Assembly: GCA_020638065.1 (NCBI GenBank)
Contig: JACKJG010000005.1
Coordinates: forward strand, 1 to 64,000
DNA: 64,000 nt
Reading direction: 5' to 3'
Origin: Hyphomicrobiaceae bacterium
GTDB taxonomy: Bacteria > Pseudomonadota > Alphaproteobacteria > Rhizobiales > Devosiaceae
Part shown: positions 23,842 to 33,030 of the stretch, in pieces
How the letters are laid out: each line of letters begins with the position of its first letter
Numbering within the stretch: the first letter of the stretch is position 1
The notes under the pieces: generated by a model
Told to the model about the DNA's origin: nothing
Databases searched by the model: none
Seen by the model: the letters and a program-made list of their open reading frames with translations, nothing else
Made by a program: the position numbers and the translations under genes

Positions 23842-25281
23842 ATGGCTGAAACCTACGATCTGATCGTTATCGGTTCTGGACCGGGCGGCTATATCGCTGC
23901 CATCCGGGCCGCCCAGCTCGGCCTCAAGACCGCGATTGTCGAGCGGGAGCATATGGGCGGCATCTGCCTGAATTGGGGTTGTATCCCGACCAAGGCTTTG
24001 CTGCGGTCAGCGGAAATCTTTTCGCACATGAACCACGCCCAGGATTACGGACTCAAGGCAAGCGATGTGACCGCTGATGTTGGTGCCGTGGTCAAACGTT
24101 CGCGTGGCGTCACCCAGCAAATGTCCTCGGGCGTCGGCTTTCTGATGAAGAAGAACAAGATCGACGTCATCTGGGGTGAGGGTGAAATCACCAAGCCCGG
24201 TGAGGTCACTGTCCGCGAAAGCAAAAAGCCTGCCGTGCAGCCGCAGAACCCGCCGCCGAAGGGTGTCTTGCCCACCGGAACCTACAAGGCAAAGAACATC
24301 ATCATCGCCACAGGCGCCCGTCCGCGCACCCTGCCGGGCATTGAACCGGATGGTGACAAGATCTGGACCTACTTCGAGGCCATGAAGCCCGAAAGCTTGC
24401 CCAAAAGCCTGTTGGTCATGGGGTCCGGCGCCATTGGGATCGAATTCGCCTCTTTCTACCGCGCCCTTGGCGCCGAAGTGACGGTCGTCGAGCTCCTGCC
24501 GCAAATCATGCCGGTTGAGGACGCGGAAATATCCGCATTCGCTCGCAAGCAACTCGAGAAGCGCGGCATCAAGATCCTGGTCGACACCAAAGTCGCCAAG
24601 GTCGAAAAAACCAAGTCGGGCGTGACCGCAACCGTCGAACTTCCCGGCGGCAAGCAGGAAAAACTCAGCGCCGAGAAGCTGATTTCCGCCGTCGGTGTGC
24701 AGGGCAATATCGAAAATCTCGGTCTCGAAAAGCTTGGCGTCAAGACGGACCGGGGCTGTGTCGTCATCGACGAGCATTGCCAGACAAATGTCGCCGGTAT
24801 CTGGGCCATCGGCGACGTTGCCGGCCCGCCCATGTTGGCCCACAAGGCAGAGCACGAGGCGCTCATCTGTGTCGAAACGATTGCCGGCAAGAAGGTTCAC
24901 GGCCTTGATCGTGGCAAGGTGCCCGGCTGCACCTATTGCGATCCGCAGGTTGCCTCAGTCGGTTTGACCGAGGCCAAAGCCAAAGAAGCCGGCAAGGACA
25001 TCCGCGTCGGCCGCTTCCCCTATATCGGCAACGGCAAGGCCGTGGCGTTGGGAGAACCGGAAGGACTGGTCAAGACCATTTTCGACAGAAAGACCGGCGA
25101 GTTGCTCGGCGCACACATGGTTGGCGCTGAAGTTACCGAGCTTGTTCAAGGCTTTGTGGTGGCCATGAACCTCGAAACCACCGAGGAAGAACTGATGCAC
25201 ACCATCTTCCCGCACCCGACACTTTCCGAGACAATGAAAGAGTCGGTCCTTGACGCCTACGGGCAGGCACTCAATATCTAG
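23842..25281 (+). CDS. lpdA: Dihydrolipoyl dehydrogenase, E3
   Basis: A 479-residue flavoprotein disulfide reductase. FAD-binding GSGPGGYIAAIRAAQ is at 11-25, the redox disulfide is Cys42/Cys47 in GGICLNWGCIPTK, NAD binding is at VMGSGAIGIEFASFY, and the C-terminal active-site histidine is in HTIFPHPTLSE. A proline-rich insertion near residue 130 (PQNPPPKGVLPTG) is common in alphaproteobacterial enzymes. It reoxidises the lipoyl groups of PdhB and PdhC. It closes the Pdh subunit set of this operon. Confidence 0.96.
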   Translation: MAETYDLIVIGSGPGGYIAAIRAAQLGLKTAIVEREHMGGICLNWGCIPTKALLRSAEIFSHMNHAQDYGLKASDVTADVGAVVKRSRGVTQQMSSGVGFLMKKNKIDVIWGEGEITKPGEVTVRESKKPAVQPQNPPPKGVLPTGTYKAKNIIIATGARPRTLPGIEPDGDKIWTYFEAMKPESLPKSLLVMGSGAIGIEFASFYRALGAEVTVVELLPQIMPVEDAEISAFARKQLEKRGIKILVDTKVAKVEKTKSGVTATVELPGGKQEKLSAEKLISAVGVQGNIENLGLEKLGVKTDRGCVVIDEHCQTNVAGIWAIGDVAGPPMLAHKAEHEALICVETIAGKKVHGLDRGKVPGCTYCDPQVASVGLTEAKAKEAGKDIRVGRFPYIGNGKAVALGEPEGLVKTIFDRKTGELLGAHMVGAEVTELVQGFVVAMNLETTEEELMHTIFPHPTLSETMKESVLDAYGQALNI

Positions 25282-25310
25282 AAGCGACCAAGGCACAACA
25301 GGAGGCCCTT

Positions 25311-25556
25311 ATGTTCGGTTTCATTCTCTGGATTGTAGTGGGCGGCGTCGCAGGATTTATCGCCGAGCGCCTACTGGGCGAAGACCACACGATCGTCATG
25401 AACGTGGCTCTAGGCATTGGCGGTTCTGTCGTCGTCAACGTCGTTCTTTGGTTGCTTGGCTATTCGGGCGGCAACCTGCTCGGTCAACTGGTGACTGGCG
25501 TCGTTGGTGCGATCGCATTGGTATTGGGCTATCGCGAATACAAACGCCGCAGCTAG
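25311..25556 (+). CDS. GlsB/YeaQ/YmgE family small membrane protein
   Basis: An 81-residue, glycine-rich hydrophobic protein with about three membrane-spanning segments. The start (FILWIVVGGVAGFIAERLLG) and the repeating small-residue helices match the transglycosylase-associated/YeaQ stress family. The true activity is unknown. An AGGAGG precedes the ATG by eight bases. It is the first of three small membrane proteins between lpd and lipA. Confidence 0.82.
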   Translation: MFGFILWIVVGGVAGFIAERLLGEDHTIVMNVALGIGGSVVVNVVLWLLGYSGGNLLGQLVTGVVGAIALVLGYREYKRRS

Positions 25557-25626
25557 GGCTGCAAGAGCCTGAGTTCGGCGGAAATGGATCGTCTGGCATC
25601 GCGCCGGGCGGAATTGGGGGACCAAA

Positions 25627-25866
25627 ATGTCAACAGCACGCAAAGTGTTTTTCTGGGTGTTCGGGATTGGACTGGCCTTTGGGCTGCTTCTGGCCATCGC
25701 CAATCTGATTGCCCCTGACGCGGTGTCGGTGACGATGAACGATCAGAATGTCGAAGGCATGGATGCTTTCGTGCCCGCGCTCTTGGCGAGCGGTATCCCG
25801 GGCCTGATCTTCGGCCTCATTGCGGCTGGGATCACGGCTCTGTTTGCCCGCAAGAAAAAGGCCTGA
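25627..25866 (+). CDS. Small two-helix membrane protein, function unknown
   Basis: A 79-residue protein with two predicted transmembrane helices, about residues 7-28 and 50-72, a short acidic loop between them and a basic end (ARKKKA). I recognise no family. A GGGGG lies just upstream of the ATG. It sits between two YeaQ-like genes and may be cotranscribed with them. Confidence 0.65.
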   Translation: MSTARKVFFWVFGIGLAFGLLLAIANLIAPDAVSVTMNDQNVEGMDAFVPALLASGIPGLIFGLIAAGITALFARKKKA

Positions 25867-25891
25867 GACCGCTTGGGGCCGGGAAGGACCA

Positions 25892-26140
25892 ATGGACATT
25901 TCAGCTCTCATTATCTGGTTGCTGATGGGCATCGCCGCGGGCTGGCTCGCCAGCCTGATCATGGGCGGCGGCGGATTGATCCGCTATCTCATTTCCGGCG
26001 TGATCGGATCGGTGGTCGGCAGCTACCTGTTCAACCTTCTGGGCGTCAGCCTGCCCATCGACAATTTCTGGATCAATCACATCCTGGTTTCGGCAGTTGG
26101 CGCGATCATCGTCATCGCAATAGCCCGGATGCTGGCCTGA
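25892..26140 (+). CDS. GlsB/YeaQ/YmgE family small membrane protein (second copy)
   Basis: An 82-residue protein starting MDISALIIWLLMGIAAGWLAS, with further glycine-rich helices (YLISGVIGSVVGSYLFNLLG and VSAVGAIIVIAIARML). This matches the YeaQ family better than the copy 580 bp upstream does; the two differ enough not to be a recent duplication. The ATG at 25892 follows a GGAAGGA by five bases. It precedes lipA by 24 bp. Confidence 0.8.
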   Translation: MDISALIIWLLMGIAAGWLASLIMGGGGLIRYLISGVIGSVVGSYLFNLLGVSLPIDNFWINHILVSAVGAIIVIAIARMLA

Positions 26141-26164
26141 AATCGCTGAACTGACGGGAAACGC

Positions 26165-27121
26165 ATGGTCACCCTGATCGACAAATCCGGCAAAGCCGCA
26201 GTTCGGCACCCCGAAAAGGCACATCGGCCCGACAGCGAAGTGTTGCGCAAGCCGGAATGGATCCGCGTCAAGGCACCTGGGGCAGGGATCTATCGCGAAA
26301 CGCAGAGAATCGTTCGCGACAATAACCTCGTCACGGTCTGTGAAGAGGCAGGATGCCCCAATATCGGCGAATGCTGGGACAAGCGCCACGCCACCATGAT
26401 GATCATGGGTGAAATCTGCACGCGCGCCTGCGCCTTCTGCAACGTGCGCACGGGCCTGCCGTTGCCGCTCGATCCCGAAGAGCCTGAAAACGTCGCCAAT
26501 GCGGTCGAAAAACTGGGACTGGAACACGTCGTTATCACCTCGGTCGACCGCGACGACCTTGCCGATGGTGGTGCGCAGCACTTTGCCGATGTCATTCATG
26601 CCATTCGCGCCCGCTGCCCGAGCACCACGATCGAAATCCTGACGCCGGATTTCCTGCGCAAGCCTGGCGCGCTCGAAATCGTCGTTGCCGCCAAGCCCGA
26701 CGTGTTCAACCACAACCTCGAAACGGTCCCGTCCAACTACCTGACGGTCCGTCCCGGCGCGCGCTATTTCCACTCGATCCGGCTGTTGCAGCGGGTCAAG
26801 GAAATTGACCCCTCCATGTTCACCAAGTCGGGCATCATGGTCGGTCTTGGGGAAGAGCGTAACGAAGTGCTGCAATTGATGGATGATCTCAGAAGCGCGG
26901 ATGTCGACTTCCTGACCATTGGCCAATACCTTCAGCCCACACGCAAGCATCATCCGGTGAAGAACTTCGTGACCCCGGACGAGTTTGCCTCCTACGCTAC
27001 CGTCGCAAAGGCCAAGGGCTTTCTTCTCGTCTCATCGAGTCCGCTGACGCGCTCCTCGCACCATGCCGGCGAGGACTTCGCCCAATTGCGGGCCGCGCGA
27101 CTTGAGAAGCTCGGGTACTGA
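26165..27121 (+). CDS. lipA: Lipoyl synthase
   Basis: A 318-residue radical-SAM enzyme that inserts two sulfurs into octanoyl groups on lipoyl domains. The auxiliary cluster cysteines are at 59, 64 and 70 (CEEAGCPNIGEC), the radical-SAM CxxxCxxC cysteines at 85, 89 and 92 (CTRACAFC), and the C-terminal RSSYH-like segment is RSSHHAGEDF. It modifies PdhB and PdhC encoded just upstream. The next gene starts nine bases after its stop. Confidence 0.97.
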   Translation: MVTLIDKSGKAAVRHPEKAHRPDSEVLRKPEWIRVKAPGAGIYRETQRIVRDNNLVTVCEEAGCPNIGECWDKRHATMMIMGEICTRACAFCNVRTGLPLPLDPEEPENVANAVEKLGLEHVVITSVDRDDLADGGAQHFADVIHAIRARCPSTTIEILTPDFLRKPGALEIVVAAKPDVFNHNLETVPSNYLTVRPGARYFHSIRLLQRVKEIDPSMFTKSGIMVGLGEERNEVLQLMDDLRSADVDFLTIGQYLQPTRKHHPVKNFVTPDEFASYATVAKAKGFLLVSSSPLTRSSHHAGEDFAQLRAARLEKLGY

Positions 27122-27130
27122 TTTGCACAA

Positions 27131-27577
27131 ATGACCCAGATCAGCTTTTCGCGGCATGTGCCATTTTCACCCGAACAGATGCTCGAACTCGTCGCCCGCG
27201 TTGAAGATTATCCGGATTTCGTGCCCAATTGCTCGGACATGAGTGTCACGCGCAGTCCGGCCCTGGCCGACAATCAGTGCGATGCGCGTATGTCGGTGCA
27301 GTACGGTCCGGTCTCCGGCGCCTATACCAGCCGCGTGACTGTGGATCGCAGCAATATGACGGTCAGCGCCAAATCACTCGATGGCCCATTCGCACACCTC
27401 GACTCAAAGTGGACGTTCATCGCCGAAGGAACCGGCACTGAAATCCACTTCGATATAGATATGGCCTTCTCCAACCGCTTTCTCGCATCGGTCGCCGAGC
27501 CGCTTTTCGCCCGCAAGCAGGAAGAGATCATCGACGCCTTCGTCAAACGCGCCGGCGAAGTCTACAGGAACGGCTGA
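27131..27577 (+). CDS. RatA/Coq10-family START-like protein
   Basis: A 148-residue START-fold protein: SRHVPFSPEQMLELVARVEDYPDFVPNC, then SVQYGPVSGAYTSRVT and the closing ARKQEEIIDAFVKRAGEVY. Family members bind ubiquinone (Coq10) or are annotated as RatA toxin; in alphaproteobacteria beside lipA a ubiquinone-binding role is more plausible. Its last 16 bases overlap the end of the convergent cinA gene, so no terminator separates them. Confidence 0.87.
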   Translation: MTQISFSRHVPFSPEQMLELVARVEDYPDFVPNCSDMSVTRSPALADNQCDARMSVQYGPVSGAYTSRVTVDRSNMTVSAKSLDGPFAHLDSKWTFIAEGTGTEIHFDIDMAFSNRFLASVAEPLFARKQEEIIDAFVKRAGEVYRNG

Positions 27578-28074
27578 CGCGGTTTTGCGTCGATCGCCTT
27601 GAGAGCCAGCGCCAGAGCCACCTTGACCGACGCTGCGCGCACCTCCTGCCGCCCGATATCGCCAAACTCATGGCGTTCGTGCTGCGTGACCCGCTCCGTT
27701 GCCACGGCAAAATGAACCAGTCCAACCGGTTTCTCGGCGCTGCCGCCACCTGGTCCAGCGATGCCCGTAATCGCGACCGCGAGATCGACATTTGCCGTCC
27801 TGAACGCGCCCCAGGCCATCTCCCGGGCTGTGGCTTCGGAAACGGCACCTTCAGAAGCAAGCGTCGCCTCGCGTAGGCCCAGCATCTCCACCTTGGCCTC
27901 ATTTGCATAGGTCACGAAGCCGCCATGCACCACCGATGAGGAGCCGGCGATCGAGGTGAGGGCGCCGGCTACCAATCCGCCCGTGCAACTCTCTGCGGTC
28001 ACCATCCACCAGCTCTTTTCATTGAGCCGGTCAATCAGCCGTGCCGCCGCAACAAGCGTCTCGTCATCGAACAT
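27562..28074 (-). CDS. CinA-type nicotinamide-nucleotide amidase (PncC)
   Basis: A 170-residue stand-alone CinA C-terminal domain. The motif TAESCTGGLVAGALT lies near the N-terminus, followed by GGFVTYANEAKVEMLG and AITGIAGPGGG. The family deamidates NMN to nicotinate mononucleotide in NAD recycling. The start at 28074 shares one base with the ispDF stop (TGATG), so translation is probably coupled. The frame is open upstream, but that part lies inside ispDF. Confidence 0.9.
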   Translation of the reverse strand: MFDDETLVAAARLIDRLNEKSWWMVTAESCTGGLVAGALTSIAGSSSVVHGGFVTYANEAKVEMLGLREATLASEGAVSEATAREMAWGAFRTANVDLAVAITGIAGPGGGSAEKPVGLVHFAVATERVTQHERHEFGDIGRQEVRAASVKVALALALKAIDAKPRQPFL

Positions 28075-29276
28075 CAATCGTCTCCCCGCGGCACTTCGAT
28101 GCTCGCCGTTCCATGCGCGAACAGGCCTTCGCCGCGTCCGACAAATCCCATTTTCTCCGAGGTCGTTGCCTTCACCGAGACGCGGGAAACGGCGATGCCG
28201 CATATCCGGGCAATGTTCTCACGCATCCGGTCGGCATGCGGCCCGATCTTGGGCGCTTCGCACATCAGGGTCAGATCGAGATGTACAATCCGCCCGCCAC
28301 GCTCGCGCACCCGCTCTGCCGCGAATTGCAGAAAGGTCGCGGATGGCTCGCCTTTCCAGCGTGGTTCGGACGGTGGGAAGTGCCGCCCGATATCGCCTTC
28401 ACCCAGAGCACCGAGCAGCGCATCGGTCAGCACGTGCAGGGCCGCATCGGCATCGCTGTGGCCTTCAAGCCGGTGCGTATGGGGAATATCAACTTCCGCC
28501 AGCCGCACCTTGTCGCCGGTAACGAAGCGATGAATATCTAGACCCGTGCCCGTGCGCGTTTCCATAGCCTGCTTTTGTCCCAGATAGAGTTCCGCCAGCG
28601 CAAAATCTTCTGGCGTCGTGACCTTGATATTGTGCCGTTCGCCTTTGGACAGCGCCACTTCCATGCCTGCCCACTCGGCGATCGATGCGTCGTCGGTGAA
28701 CACCATGTCCGCCTCTTTTGCCGCCTTGCGATGCGCCTCCAGAATATCGGGATAGCGAAACCCTTGCGGCGTTTGCGCCTCATAAAGTTTGGAGCGGTCA
28801 GGTGTGCCATCAACGCGCGCACCATCTTCTGAATGCTTGATCGTTGGAACGACACTCACAACAGGCAACACGGCGGTTGCGCTTTTCAGATGTTTCAGAA
28901 CATCTTCAATGACTTCCGGGCTGACTAGCGGCCGGGCCGCATCGTGGATCAGAACCAGTTCAGGACGCAGCTTTTCAAGAGCGTCGAGGCCGGCGAGGAC
29001 CGAAGCCTGGCGTTCCGAACCGCCGACAACCGGCTCCAAAAGCTTGCCACTTTCGAGTGCGTGCAAGTCATAAAGCTCGCGATGGTCCTGCCCGATCACA
29101 CACTGGATGACGTCAATTTTCCGGTGATCTGCGAAAGCCAGAATTGATCTACTGATCAAAGAAAAACCGGCAATAAGCTGATATTGCTTTGGAATAGCTT
29201 CATCTCGCGACAAGCCTTGAGAAGTCGCACGAATGCCTTTGCCTCCTGCGACAATGATCACGGCTACGCCAGACAT
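28074..29276 (-). CDS. ispDF: Bifunctional IspD/IspF enzyme of the MEP isoprenoid pathway
   Basis: A 400-residue fusion. The N-terminal cytidylyltransferase (about 1-225) shows VAVIIVAGGKGIR and LVLIHDAARPLVS; the C-terminal cyclodiphosphate synthase (about 240-395) shows GLDIHRFVTGD, HSDADAALHVLTDALLGA and DIGRHFPP. The fusion is usual in alphaproteobacteria. It performs two non-consecutive steps on methylerythritol phosphate. The ATG at 29276 follows a GGGAG; a TTG six bases upstream is in frame. It is divergent from dusB. Confidence 0.95.
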   Translation of the reverse strand: MSGVAVIIVAGGKGIRATSQGLSRDEAIPKQYQLIAGFSLISRSILAFADHRKIDVIQCVIGQDHRELYDLHALESGKLLEPVVGGSERQASVLAGLDALEKLRPELVLIHDAARPLVSPEVIEDVLKHLKSATAVLPVVSVVPTIKHSEDGARVDGTPDRSKLYEAQTPQGFRYPDILEAHRKAAKEADMVFTDDASIAEWAGMEVALSKGERHNIKVTTPEDFALAELYLGQKQAMETRTGTGLDIHRFVTGDKVRLAEVDIPHTHRLEGHSDADAALHVLTDALLGALGEGDIGRHFPPSEPRWKGEPSATFLQFAAERVRERGGRIVHLDLTLMCEAPKIGPHADRMRENIARICGIAVSRVSVKATTSEKMGFVGRGEGLFAHGTASIEVPRGDD

Positions 29277-29433
29277 GAACAACTCACTCCCAATCCAGCC
29301 ATTGGCTTAGTGTCTCTGCCTTGCGTTAACAAGAGGACGAAATGCGCACAATTCCTGTGCAATGTCTGGTTGCTTCACAGTTCGTTTGACTATATTCCGG
29401 GCACGATTGATCGCCTGCGCAAAAATGGGGCAC

Positions 29434-30432
29434 ATGAACGAGTTCTCGCCACTGCAAATCGGAAACGTGAAAACCGCGGGTCCAGCGGTGCTTGCGCCAA
29501 TGGCCGGCATCACGGATGCGCCGTTTCGCAAGGTGGTGGCACGATTTGGCGCGGGCATGGTCGTCTCCGAAATGGTCGCCTCCGCATCGCTGACCACGGG
29601 ACAGGCGGAAATGGTGCGCCGTCTCGAGAAAACCGGCGGGCTGCCTCATATCGTGCAATTGGCCGGCAACGAAGTGGACTGGATGGTGCGTGGCGCAAAA
29701 ATCGCCGCCGATGCCGGAGCGGACGTCATCGACATCAATCTCGGTTGCCCGGCCAAACGCGTCACCAATGGATATGCCGGCTGCGCGCTGATGCGCCAAC
29801 CAGATTTCGCATTGGAACTGATTGAGGCAGTGCTTGGTGAGGTTGACCTGCCGGTCACGGTCAAAATGCGTCTGGGCTGGGATGACGATACCCTCAACGC
29901 CGCCGAACTGGCGGCCCGGGCAGAGGCCGCCGGAGTGAATCTGGTGACAGTTCACGGACGCACACGTCAACAATTCTACAAGGGCGCCGCCCGCTGGGAA
30001 CCCGTGCGTGACGTTGTCAATGCGGTCACTATCCCCGTTCTGGTCAATGGCGACATCATCGACCTGCTATCGGCTCGGATTGCGTTGGAAAAATCAGAGG
30101 CAGCCGGTGTCATGATCGGTCGCGGCGCGCAAGGGCGGCCGTGGATCGTGGGCCAGATCAGCGCCGCATTGATGGGCCTCCCGTTGCCACGGGCACCTGA
30201 GGGCGTGGAACTGGCCGATCTCATCGCGGAGCACTATTCCGACATCCTGTCCCACCATGGGCGCGAGTTGGGCATACGTGTGGCGCGCAAACATGTCGGC
30301 TGGTACCTGGAAGAGAACCTGCCGGAGCATTCGACACTCTGGCGAAAGTCCATCCTGACCTCACTCGACCCGCACCATGTGCTGCGCGAAATCCGGGCCG
30401 CTTTCGTGGATGCGGAGCAGGAGGCGGCATGA
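29434..30432 (+). CDS. dusB: tRNA-dihydrouridine synthase (NifR3 family)
   Basis: A 332-residue FMN enzyme. VLAPMAGITDAPFRKV is at the N-terminus; NLGCPAKRVTNGYAGCALM carries the catalytic cysteine; VTVKMRLGW and VHGRTRQQFYKG complete the signature. It reduces uridines in the tRNA D-loop. The ATG at 29434 is chosen; an ATG nine bases upstream is also possible. The stop overlaps ntrB in ATGA. The nifR3-ntrB-ntrC order is a classic alphaproteobacterial arrangement. Confidence 0.94.
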   Translation: MNEFSPLQIGNVKTAGPAVLAPMAGITDAPFRKVVARFGAGMVVSEMVASASLTTGQAEMVRRLEKTGGLPHIVQLAGNEVDWMVRGAKIAADAGADVIDINLGCPAKRVTNGYAGCALMRQPDFALELIEAVLGEVDLPVTVKMRLGWDDDTLNAAELAARAEAAGVNLVTVHGRTRQQFYKGAARWEPVRDVVNAVTIPVLVNGDIIDLLSARIALEKSEAAGVMIGRGAQGRPWIVGQISAALMGLPLPRAPEGVELADLIAEHYSDILSHHGRELGIRVARKHVGWYLEENLPEHSTLWRKSILTSLDPHHVLREIRAAFVDAEQEAA

Positions 30433-31559
30433 GCAGGGACACGACGCCCAGTCAGCATGCTTTCCGCGTTCTGCAGGCAATGCAGCAACCGGTTGTCGTC
30501 GTTGCCAAAACCAACCGCATCGTCTGGGCCAATTATGCGGCCGAAACATTTTTCGGCGTGTCCTCGTCAGTCCTGTCCCGTCAGAAACTGACCGATTTCA
30601 TCACCTTTGACTCACCCATTCTGGCACTGATCGATGATGTACGCCGCCGCCAGGCGCCGATGACCGAATACCGGGTGAAACTGGTCGCCCCGCGCTTTTC
30701 GCACGAACGGGTCACCGACGTTTACGCCAATCCGATTTTCGATAGCGAAGACATGGTGTCTCTCCTGTTTCAGGAACGGACCATGGCCGACAAGATCGAT
30801 CGGCAATTGATCAGCCGCGGTGCCGCTCGCTCGGTCACCGGCCTTGCCTCCATGCTGGCGCACGAAATCAAAAACCCGCTGGCTGGAATCCGCGGCGCCG
30901 CTCAGTTGCTGGAACAAACCGTCGCTGATGACGAAAAGCAGCTGGCGCGCCTTGTCCGCGATGAAGCAGACCGCATCGTCAAGCTCGTGGATCGGGTCGA
31001 AATCTTTGGAGATGACCGTCCGCTCGAAATGGAACCGGTCAACATTCACGTCATTCTCGACAAGGTGAAGCTGTTGGCCATAAACGGCGTTGCTGCTGGC
31101 GTGAAGGTCGTTGAACTCTACGATCCATCGCTCCCCCCGGTCCTCGGGAACAGTGATTTGCTTGTCCAGGTGTTCTTGAATTTGATGAAGAATGCCGGCG
31201 AAGCGCTTGAAAAAACGAAGAATCCGGAAGTGCGGATCAGCACGGCGTTTCGACCCGGTATCCGCATCGGTGTATCCGGCTCTGCGGACCGAGTTTCCCT
31301 GCCGCTCGAGATTGTCTTTGAAGACAATGGCCCCGGCGTTCCACCCGATATCCTGCCTTATCTGTTTGATCCGTTCGTGACCACGAAACTGAATGGCTCC
31401 GGGCTGGGCCTTGCGCTGGTTGCCAAGATCATTGGCGATCATGGTGGCGTTATCGAATGCGCCAGTGAGCCCGGACACACCCGTTTCCAAATCCTGCTGC
31501 CCGTGGCCAAACCCGGATCGGATCAAGACCAACAAAACCACATCGAAGAGGTGTCATGA
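30429..31559 (+). CDS. ntrB: Nitrogen regulation sensor kinase NtrB
   Basis: A 376-residue soluble histidine kinase. An N-terminal PAS domain (about 10-120) is followed by the H-box AHEIKNPLAGIRGAAQLLE with His145, then N, G1 and G2 boxes (NLMKNAGEAL, FEDNGPGVPP, NGSGLGLALV). It phosphorylates NtrC under nitrogen limitation and is controlled by PII. Its start overlaps dusB and its stop overlaps ntrC, both through ATGA. Confidence 0.95.
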   Translation: MSRDTTPSQHAFRVLQAMQQPVVVVAKTNRIVWANYAAETFFGVSSSVLSRQKLTDFITFDSPILALIDDVRRRQAPMTEYRVKLVAPRFSHERVTDVYANPIFDSEDMVSLLFQERTMADKIDRQLISRGAARSVTGLASMLAHEIKNPLAGIRGAAQLLEQTVADDEKQLARLVRDEADRIVKLVDRVEIFGDDRPLEMEPVNIHVILDKVKLLAINGVAAGVKVVELYDPSLPPVLGNSDLLVQVFLNLMKNAGEALEKTKNPEVRISTAFRPGIRIGVSGSADRVSLPLEIVFEDNGPGVPPDILPYLFDPFVTTKLNGSGLGLALVAKIIGDHGGVIECASEPGHTRFQILLPVAKPGSDQDQQNHIEEVS

Positions 31560-33001
31560 GCGGCCACACTGTTTTGCTTGCCGACGACGACTCGGCCATC
31601 CGCATGGTGCTCAACCAGGCGCTAACGCGCGCCGGCTACGAGGTGCGGCCCACTGGCAACCTTTCGACCATGTGGAATTGGGTGCAGCGCGGCGAGGGGG
31701 ACCTATTGGTCACCGACGTCGCCATGCCGGACGGCAATGCCTTCGACGTGTTGCCGAAAATCAAGAAGATGCGCCCGGACCTGCCCATCATTGTCATGTC
31801 CGCGCAAAATACCTTCATGACCGCGATCCGCGCTTCAGAGGCGGGTGCCTACGAATACCTGCCCAAGCCCTTCGACATCAACGAGGTGCTGGCAGTGGCA
31901 TCGCGTGCGCTCTCAGAGGCGGCGCGTCCGGCTGAAAAGGACGATGCCGCCGCCGAACAGGAGAAAATGCCGCTCGTTGGCCGATCCGCGGCCATGCAAG
32001 ATATTTATCGGGCACTGGCCCGGCTGATGCAGAGCGATCTCAGTGTCATGATCTCCGGGGAATCCGGAACCGGCAAGGAACTGGTTGCAAAGGCGCTGCA
32101 TCAATTTGGCAAGCGACGGAATGGCCCATTTGTCGCCATCAACATGGCAGCCATTCCGCGCGACCTGATCGAGGCCGAACTCTTCGGGCACGAAAAGGGC
32201 GCCTTTACCGGCGCATCCGCCAGATTCTCCGGCCGCTTCGAACAGGCCGAGGGCGGCACGCTCTTCCTCGATGAAATCGGCGACATGCCGATGGACGCCC
32301 AGACTCGCCTGTTGCGTGTTCTTCAGGAAGGCGAATACACGATGGTCGGCGGACGTACACCGATCCGGACCAATGTCCGTATCATCGCGGCCACCCATCG
32401 TGACCTCAGTCAGATGATCCGGCAGGGCCTGTTCCGTGAGGACCTCTACTATCGGCTCAACGTCGTCCCGATCCGCCTGCCGCCGTTGCGGGAGCGGACC
32501 GACGACATTCCGGATCTGGTCAAGCATTTCCTGACCGCAGAGCAGGCCGCCGGCGCCCCTGCAAAGGCCTTTTCCGTCGAAGCATTCAGGGCCATGCAGG
32601 CCTATTCCTGGCCGGGCAACGTTCGTGAGCTGGAAAATCTCGTGCGCCGCCTTTGCGCGCTGCACGCCGAAGACGTGATTGGGCCGGAACTGATCCAGTA
32701 CGAACTTGCCTCGGTTGGACGTGCGGACGTGCCGCTTCCAACCGGCACAATCGACATCCAGTCGGCGGTTGAGCAGCATGTCACGCGGCTGTTGCACGCA
32801 CACGACCCGGATCTACCGCCCGGCGGGGTCTACCACGAGATCATAGATCAGGTGGAAATTCCGCTAATCTCGATGATTCTGAACGCCTGTCGCGGCAATC
32901 AGATTCGGGCCGCCGAGGTCCTGGGTCTCAACCGCAATACGCTGCGGAAAAAGATCAGAACCCACCAGATTGAGGTTGTGCGCCAATCCCGCAAGCCATG
33001 A
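31556..33001 (+). CDS. ntrC: Nitrogen regulation response regulator NtrC
   Basis: A 481-residue sigma-54 activator. Receiver domain with phospho-acceptor Asp54 (LLVTDVAMPDG), AAA+ domain with P-loop GESGTGKE at 168-175, intact sigma-54-contact loop GAFTGA at 215-220 and Walker B GGTLFLDEIGDMP, then a Fis-type helix-turn-helix at the C-terminus (AAEVLGLNRNTLRKKI). It activates nitrogen-assimilation genes. The intact ATPase contrasts with that of NtrX encoded downstream. Confidence 0.96.
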   Translation: MSGHTVLLADDDSAIRMVLNQALTRAGYEVRPTGNLSTMWNWVQRGEGDLLVTDVAMPDGNAFDVLPKIKKMRPDLPIIVMSAQNTFMTAIRASEAGAYEYLPKPFDINEVLAVASRALSEAARPAEKDDAAAEQEKMPLVGRSAAMQDIYRALARLMQSDLSVMISGESGTGKELVAKALHQFGKRRNGPFVAINMAAIPRDLIEAELFGHEKGAFTGASARFSGRFEQAEGGTLFLDEIGDMPMDAQTRLLRVLQEGEYTMVGGRTPIRTNVRIIAATHRDLSQMIRQGLFREDLYYRLNVVPIRLPPLRERTDDIPDLVKHFLTAEQAAGAPAKAFSVEAFRAMQAYSWPGNVRELENLVRRLCALHAEDVIGPELIQYELASVGRADVPLPTGTIDIQSAVEQHVTRLLHAHDPDLPPGGVYHEIIDQVEIPLISMILNACRGNQIRAAEVLGLNRNTLRKKIRTHQIEVVRQSRKP

Positions 33002-33005
33002 ACAA

Positions 33006-33030
33006 AGTGTCACTTGCGCACCAGTGTCAC
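33006..33030. promoter_or_regulatory. Direct repeat AGTGTCAC in the ntrC-ntrY gap
   Basis: AGTGTCAC occurs at 33006-33013 and again at 33023-33030, a 17-bp spacing. The 112-bp gap between ntrC and ntrY is the only sizeable break in the ntr cluster, so it may hold a separate ntrYX promoter. A dimeric regulator binding one face of the helix would need spacing nearer 10 or 20 bp, so the case is weak. No regulator is assigned. Confidence 0.3.
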
